8,516 nucleotides of DNA, from the NCBI GenBank assembly GCA_020072905.1, contig JAIQGB010000328.1, positions 1 to 8,516 on the forward strand, read 5' to 3'. This document shows, in pieces, positions 5,386 to 8,516 of this stretch (its first letter is position 1; each line of letters starts with the position of its first letter). The notes beneath the pieces were generated by a model. It was not told the origin of the DNA. It did not search any database and saw nothing but the letters and a program-made list of their open reading frames with translations. This DNA comes from Terriglobia bacterium (GTDB lineage Bacteria > Acidobacteriota > Terriglobia > UBA7540). Made by a program: the position numbers and the translations under genes.

Positions 5386-6918
5386 TTACTCCCCCAGCGC
5401 CGCAAGCTGATGCGCCAGGTCGCGGACGGCAGGGTAGAGATGGCGATAAACCTCGTACTGGCGGTCGTAGAGCTGAACGTTCGCCGCCAGCGGCGCCAGG
5501 CACTCGCGGATCTGAATCGCTTCGCGCGCTGATTCCTCGACGGAGGAGTAGATTCCCGCGCCCACGCCCGCCAGCAACGCCGCGCCGAACGCCGAGCCTT
5601 CGGAGGTGCGCAGCGTGACGAGTTCCTTGCCGTAGATGTCCGCCTGGATCTGCCGCCAGAGGAAGCTGCGCGAGCCGCCGCCGGAGGCGCGGATCTGCTC
5701 GACGGGAATGTCCAATTCCTTGAAGATTTCGAGTGAATCGCGCAGGCTGAAAGCCACGCCCTCGAGGATGGAACGAATCAAGTGTCCGCGCGTGTGCCCT
5801 GCGGTCAGGCCGAACCACATGCCGCGCGCGCGGGCGTCCAGGTGCGGCGTGCGCTCGCCCATCAGGTAAGGCAGCCAGAGCAGGCCGGCGCTGCCGGGCG
5901 GGATTCTCTCCGCTTCCTTCATGAACAGGTCGTACGAGTCCACGCCGGTCTCGCGCGCATACCAGGCTTCCGAATGGCCGAATTGTTCGCGGAACCAGCG
6001 CAGCGAAAGCCCCGCGCCCTGCGTCACGCCCATCACGTGCCACTTGCCCGGCACGGCGTGGCAGAAAGTGTGGATGCGCCCCTGCGGATCGAGCTTGGGA
6101 GCGTCGGTGTAAGTGAAGATCACACCCGAAGTGCCCAGCGTCGCCGAAGTCAGTCCCGGCAGGACGATGCCGTTGCCGACCGCGCTGGAGGCCTGATCGC
6201 CACCGCCGCCCACCACGGGCGTTCCCGCCTTGAGGCCAGTGACGATGGCCGTTTCCCGGGTAATCCGGCCGGTGATTTCCGGCGACTCGTAAACGCGGGG
6301 CAGAATCTTCGCATCGATTTCGAGCGCCCCGAGCATCTCCGCCGACCAGCGGCGGTTGGTGACGTCGAGGAGGAGAGTTCCCGAGGCGTCGGAAACGTCC
6401 GTGGCGAACTCGCCGGTCAGGCGGAAGCGCACGAAGTCTTTGGGAAGCAGGAACTGCGCGGCGCGCTCGAAGATTTCCGGCTCGTTGTCGCGCACCCAAA
6501 GGATTTTCGGAGCGCTGAAGCCGGTCAGGGCGGGATTCGAGACCAGACGAATCAGCCGGTCAGAACCCACCTTGTCGGCGATCCAATCGCATTGCGCCTG
6601 GCTGCGCTGGTCGCACCAGATGAGCGACGGCCGCAGGACGGCGTGCGTCTTGTCGAGCAGCACCACACCGTGCATCTGGCCGGAAAGGCCGATGGCGGCG
6701 ATCTCGCTGCCCGCCACCCCTGCAGCCCCGAGCGCGGCGCGCACGGCGTGTACGGTGGCTTCCCACCAGTCGGCGGGGTCCTGCTCCGCCCAGCCGGGCT
6801 TGGACATGCGCATGGGCTGGTGGTCGCCCGTCGCCGCGCCCACCACGTGCCCGTCGGCACGGACGATGACTGCTCGGGTTCCAGTCGTTCCAACATCGAT
6901 CCCCATTACGCACGACAT
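5386..6918 (-). CDS. xylB: Xylulokinase, FGGY family
   Basis: This is predicted to phosphorylate D-xylulose to xylulose 5-phosphate with ATP, feeding the pentose phosphate pathway. The 510-residue length fits the family. It opens with the phosphate-binding GIDVGTTGTR (6-15), then the GLSGQMHG motif typical of xylulokinases (77-84) and IWCDQR (100-105). GGGGDQA (238-244) carries the probable catalytic Asp241, and the chain continues through YLMGERTPHLD and ASGGGSRS to the C-terminal ATP domain. All expected motifs are present. The start is uncertain. ATGs at 6931-6933, 6916-6918 and 6904-6906 are all in frame and none has a good Shine-Dalgarno; 6918 (MSCVMGID) best fits relatives. It is the first gene of the leftward operon, 33 bp before the epimerase-like gene. 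Related FGGY kinases for other sugars cannot be excluded. Confidence 0.92.
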   Translation of the reverse strand: MSCVMGIDVGTTGTRAVIVRADGHVVGAATGDHQPMRMSKPGWAEQDPADWWEATVHAVRAALGAAGVAGSEIAAIGLSGQMHGVVLLDKTHAVLRPSLIWCDQRSQAQCDWIADKVGSDRLIRLVSNPALTGFSAPKILWVRDNEPEIFERAAQFLLPKDFVRFRLTGEFATDVSDASGTLLLDVTNRRWSAEMLGALEIDAKILPRVYESPEITGRITRETAIVTGLKAGTPVVGGGGDQASSAVGNGIVLPGLTSATLGTSGVIFTYTDAPKLDPQGRIHTFCHAVPGKWHVMGVTQGAGLSLRWFREQFGHSEAWYARETGVDSYDLFMKEAERIPPGSAGLLWLPYLMGERTPHLDARARGMWFGLTAGHTRGHLIRSILEGVAFSLRDSLEIFKELDIPVEQIRASGGGSRSFLWRQIQADIYGKELVTLRTSEGSAFGAALLAGVGAGIYSSVEESAREAIQIRECLAPLAANVQLYDRQYEVYRHLYPAVRDLAHQLAALGE

Positions 6919-6943
6919 CGATCGTGGCACCATTTGTGAGAGG

Positions 6944-6971
6944 TTGACTTTTCAATCGTATTGCGTACCAT
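6944..6971 (+). promoter_or_regulatory. Probable promoter of the small membrane-protein gene
   Basis: TTGACT (6944-6949, five of six consensus bases) and TACCAT (6966-6971, four of six) are spaced by 16 bases, pointing rightwards. Transcription would begin near 6978 and give a leader of about 40 bases containing the AGGAGG at 7004-7009. The element occupies the gap upstream of the divergent xylulokinase gene, so the two units may influence each other. Confidence 0.45.
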
Positions 6972-7003
6972 AAGAACAACGTACAGCGCTGCTCCAATCG
7001 GCC

Positions 7004-7009
7004 AGGAGG
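7004..7009 (+). promoter_or_regulatory. Strong ribosome binding site for a TTG start
   Basis: AGGAGG is followed, after eight bases, by TTG at 7018. The next in-frame ATG (7048) has no such site nearby. This indicates a TTG start for the membrane protein. Confidence 0.6.
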
Positions 7010-7017
7010 AAGGTCAA

Positions 7018-7356
7018 TTGGCCTCTACTCTCGAACGCCCCTCGCCGATGAAGGCCCTAATCCTTGCGTGGCTACCAGTCTTTTTCCTTCCTCTGGCGGT
7101 ATTTGGGTTCGCCGGACCGTGCGAGGCCCCGCGGTCTGCTTTTTGGGCTATCCTGGTTATACTCATTTCCTCTGCGGCGCTTATTTGCGAAGTTCGGGCC
7201 GTGCGGACGCTTGTTACACCCGTGGTAGTTTCGGGCACGAGGGCAAGAATCGCGCTCGTGGTCTCTGTCATACCGGTGCTCCCTGTGGCACTTCTTAGCG
7301 GTCTCTTCTTCGTCAATGCGGCACTTAGCGGCCTCGTCATGACCCTGTATCATTAG
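7018..7356 (+). CDS. Small hypothetical three-helix membrane protein
   Basis: From the TTG start the product is 112 residues; no family was recognised. After a polar N-terminus (ASTLERPSP) there are three hydrophobic segments. These are about 12-31 (ALILAWLPVFFLPLAVFGF), 42-59 (FWAILVILISSAALICEV) and 77-106 (IALVVSVIPVLPVALLSG and onwards), the last long enough to be bent or split. Short basic loops (RAVRT, TRAR) lie between helices. The strong Shine-Dalgarno sequence, the plausible promoter and the consistent hydrophobicity support a real gene. Its codons look less GC-rich at third positions than those of the neighbouring xylulokinase, which may mean horizontal acquisition or weak selection. 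The alternative ATG at 7048 would give 102 residues and keep all three helices. It diverges from xylB and converges on the oxidoreductase gene. Function unknown. Confidence 0.6.
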   Translation: MASTLERPSPMKALILAWLPVFFLPLAVFGFAGPCEAPRSAFWAILVILISSAALICEVRAVRTLVTPVVVSGTRARIALVVSVIPVLPVALLSGLFFVNAALSGLVMTLYH

Positions 7357-7387
7357 CGCATGACGGGCTGCCCTGACTGGGCCGTGC

Positions 7388-8516
7388 CTACCCGACCACC
7401 TTCTCCCACCGCCGCGATTTCGAAGACCTTTCAACCGCGTCGAGGACGGCTTGAACCTTCGTGCCGTCGCGGAAGTTCGGCACCGGCATGCGGTCTTCTT
7501 CGAGGCAGGTGAGGAAGTCGTAGAGCGCGTGGACGAACGTATGCTCGTAGCCGATGATGTGCCCGGGCGGCCACCAGGCGCCGACGTAGGGATGGGCGGC
7601 CTCGGTCACCAGGATGGTTTTGAATCCCTGCTGAACCGACGGCTCGGTGCGATCGAAAAACTGCAGTTCGTTGCACTGCTCCATGTTCCACGCCATGCTT
7701 CCCTTGCTGCCGTGGATCTCGAAGGCGTGGTAGTTTCGCCGACCGCCGGCAAAGCGCGTGGCTTGGAAGACGCCGATGCTCTTGTTTTTGAAATGCGCCA
7801 GGAAGCAAGTGTCGTCGTCCACGGTGACCTTGCCTTTTTTCCCCCCGGCGCCCTTGGAGCCCCAGGCGCCGGAAGGGTCTTCGGCGAGCGGCCGCTCCTT
7901 GATGAAGGTGGTCATCTCGCCCGCGACCTCGGTGATGTCGGAGTTCAGATACTGCGAAAGGTCCGAGGCATGTGCACCGATATCGCCCAAGGCGCCCGAG
8001 CCCGCGTATTTGTTCTCCAGGCGCCAGACCAAGGGAAAATCCGGATCCATGATCCAGTCCTGGAAGTAGGCGCCATGGTAGCGGTAGATTTGCCCCAGGC
8101 GGCCTTCCTCGATCAGCCGCTTGGCGAAAGCGACGGCGGGCACGCGGCGGTAGTTATAATTCACGTAGTGCTTCACGCCCGCCTTTTGGACGGCGCGCAA
8201 CATTTCCTTGGCCTGGGCCAGGGTGTTGGCCAGAGGTTTTTCGCAGATGATGTGCTTGCCCGTGGCCGCGGCGGCCAGCACCATAGGGTGATGGAGATAT
8301 CCGGGCGTGGCGATATCCACCACGTCGATATCCTTGCGCGCGATCACCCGCTCCCACTCGCAGTCGGACTCCTCCCAACCGAACTGGCGCGCCGTGGCTT
8401 CGAGTTCTTCCGTGCAGGCTTTGCCGCACAGCAGCTTCATCCGAAACGACAACTTGCCGGGGAAGAATCTCCTCACCTGGCGGTAAGCGTTCGAGTGCGC
8501 CTTGCCCATGAATTTG
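7388..8516 (-). CDS. Gfo/Idh/MocA-family oxidoreductase, N-terminus cut by window edge
   Basis: This is an NAD(P)-dependent sugar or polyol dehydrogenase-type protein. The frame runs off the right edge; the last visible codons before the first internal Met read KF, so the true start lies beyond the window and most of the Rossmann glycine loop is missing. Numbering from that Met (8509), features are FMGKAHSNAYRQV at the end of the dinucleotide-binding loop, then DVVDIATPGYLHHPMVLAA (62-80). The family signature CEKPLANT (89-96) carries the conserved Lys91, and GALGDIGAHASDL (172-184) has the conserved His180 of the C-terminal substrate domain. About 373 residues are visible and the sequence is intact to its stop. 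The substrate cannot be deduced. Pentose-type kinases nearby suggest a sugar-catabolic role, but it is a separate transcription unit from the xylB operon. Confidence 0.92.
   Translation of the reverse strand, partial: KFMGKAHSNAYRQVRRFFPGKLSFRMKLLCGKACTEELEATARQFGWEESDCEWERVIARKDIDVVDIATPGYLHHPMVLAAAATGKHIICEKPLANTLAQAKEMLRAVQKAGVKHYVNYNYRRVPAVAFAKRLIEEGRLGQIYRYHGAYFQDWIMDPDFPLVWRLENKYAGSGALGDIGAHASDLSQYLNSDITEVAGEMTTFIKERPLAEDPSGAWGSKGAGGKKGKVTVDDDTCFLAHFKNKSIGVFQATRFAGGRRNYHAFEIHGSKGSMAWNMEQCNELQFFDRTEPSVQQGFKTILVTEAAHPYVGAWWPPGHIIGYEHTFVHALYDFLTCLEEDRMPVPNFRDGTKVQAVLDAVERSSKSRRWEKVVG

Noticed and set aside
4898..6499. A 533-codon open frame on the minus strand overlapping xylB and the epimerase gene
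   Set aside because: Its sequence is rich in Arg, Ala, Gly and Pro with no family motifs, as expected for a shadow frame of GC-rich xylB. The only meaningful part is the glgB-like patch at 4973-5086, reported separately.
7357..7387. Possible terminator between the convergent membrane-protein and oxidoreductase genes
   Set aside because: GGGCTGCCC is present, but its loop is too small and no T-run follows on either strand.

Overview
This is a GC-rich chromosomal window from a bacterium, carrying mainly sugar-metabolism genes. The mix of secreted mutarotase-like proteins (including a DUF4380 protein), a Gfo/Idh/MocA oxidoreductase and FGGY and PfkB kinases recalls soil Acidobacteriota. That is an impression from family resemblance, not a demonstrated assignment. 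No rRNA, tRNA, CRISPR array, transposase or phage gene is visible.

Layout. The left edge holds the first codons of an ACT-domain protein reading leftwards (1-74). After a 392-bp intergenic stretch come two rightward genes: a ribokinase-type PfkB kinase (467-1414) and an exported PPC/DUF296-domain protein (1551-2102). Next is a leftward toxin-antitoxin pair of the RelE/Gp49 toxin plus XRE antitoxin type (2149-2792), with its own compact promoter. A leftward three-gene sugar operon follows, transcribed in the order xylulokinase (5386-6918), exported aldose-1-epimerase-like protein (4327-5352) and exported DUF4380 protein (2879-4297), with gaps of only 29-33 bp. A short rightward membrane-protein gene with a probable TTG start (7018-7356) diverges from the xylulokinase. 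The right edge holds a leftward Gfo/Idh/MocA oxidoreductase (7388-8516) that lacks its N-terminus because the window ends.

How the genes fit together. Exported mutarotase-fold proteins would interconvert or bind sugar anomers outside the cytoplasm. Inside, the xylulokinase and the ribokinase-like enzyme would phosphorylate pentoses, and the oxidoreductase would act on a sugar or polyol. No transporter, isomerase or regulator is visible, so the substrate is not fixed.

Most unusual observation. The aldose-epimerase gene contains an approximately 114-bp patch (4973-5086, minus strand) which, read in another frame, encodes a clear piece of glycogen branching enzyme (GlgB). The patch appears to replace the epimerase core segment rather than merely add to it, yet the epimerase frame stays open across both junctions. 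It is either a templated replacement mutation, leaving a probably inactive or altered enzyme, or an assembly chimera. The data to decide between these are not in the window.
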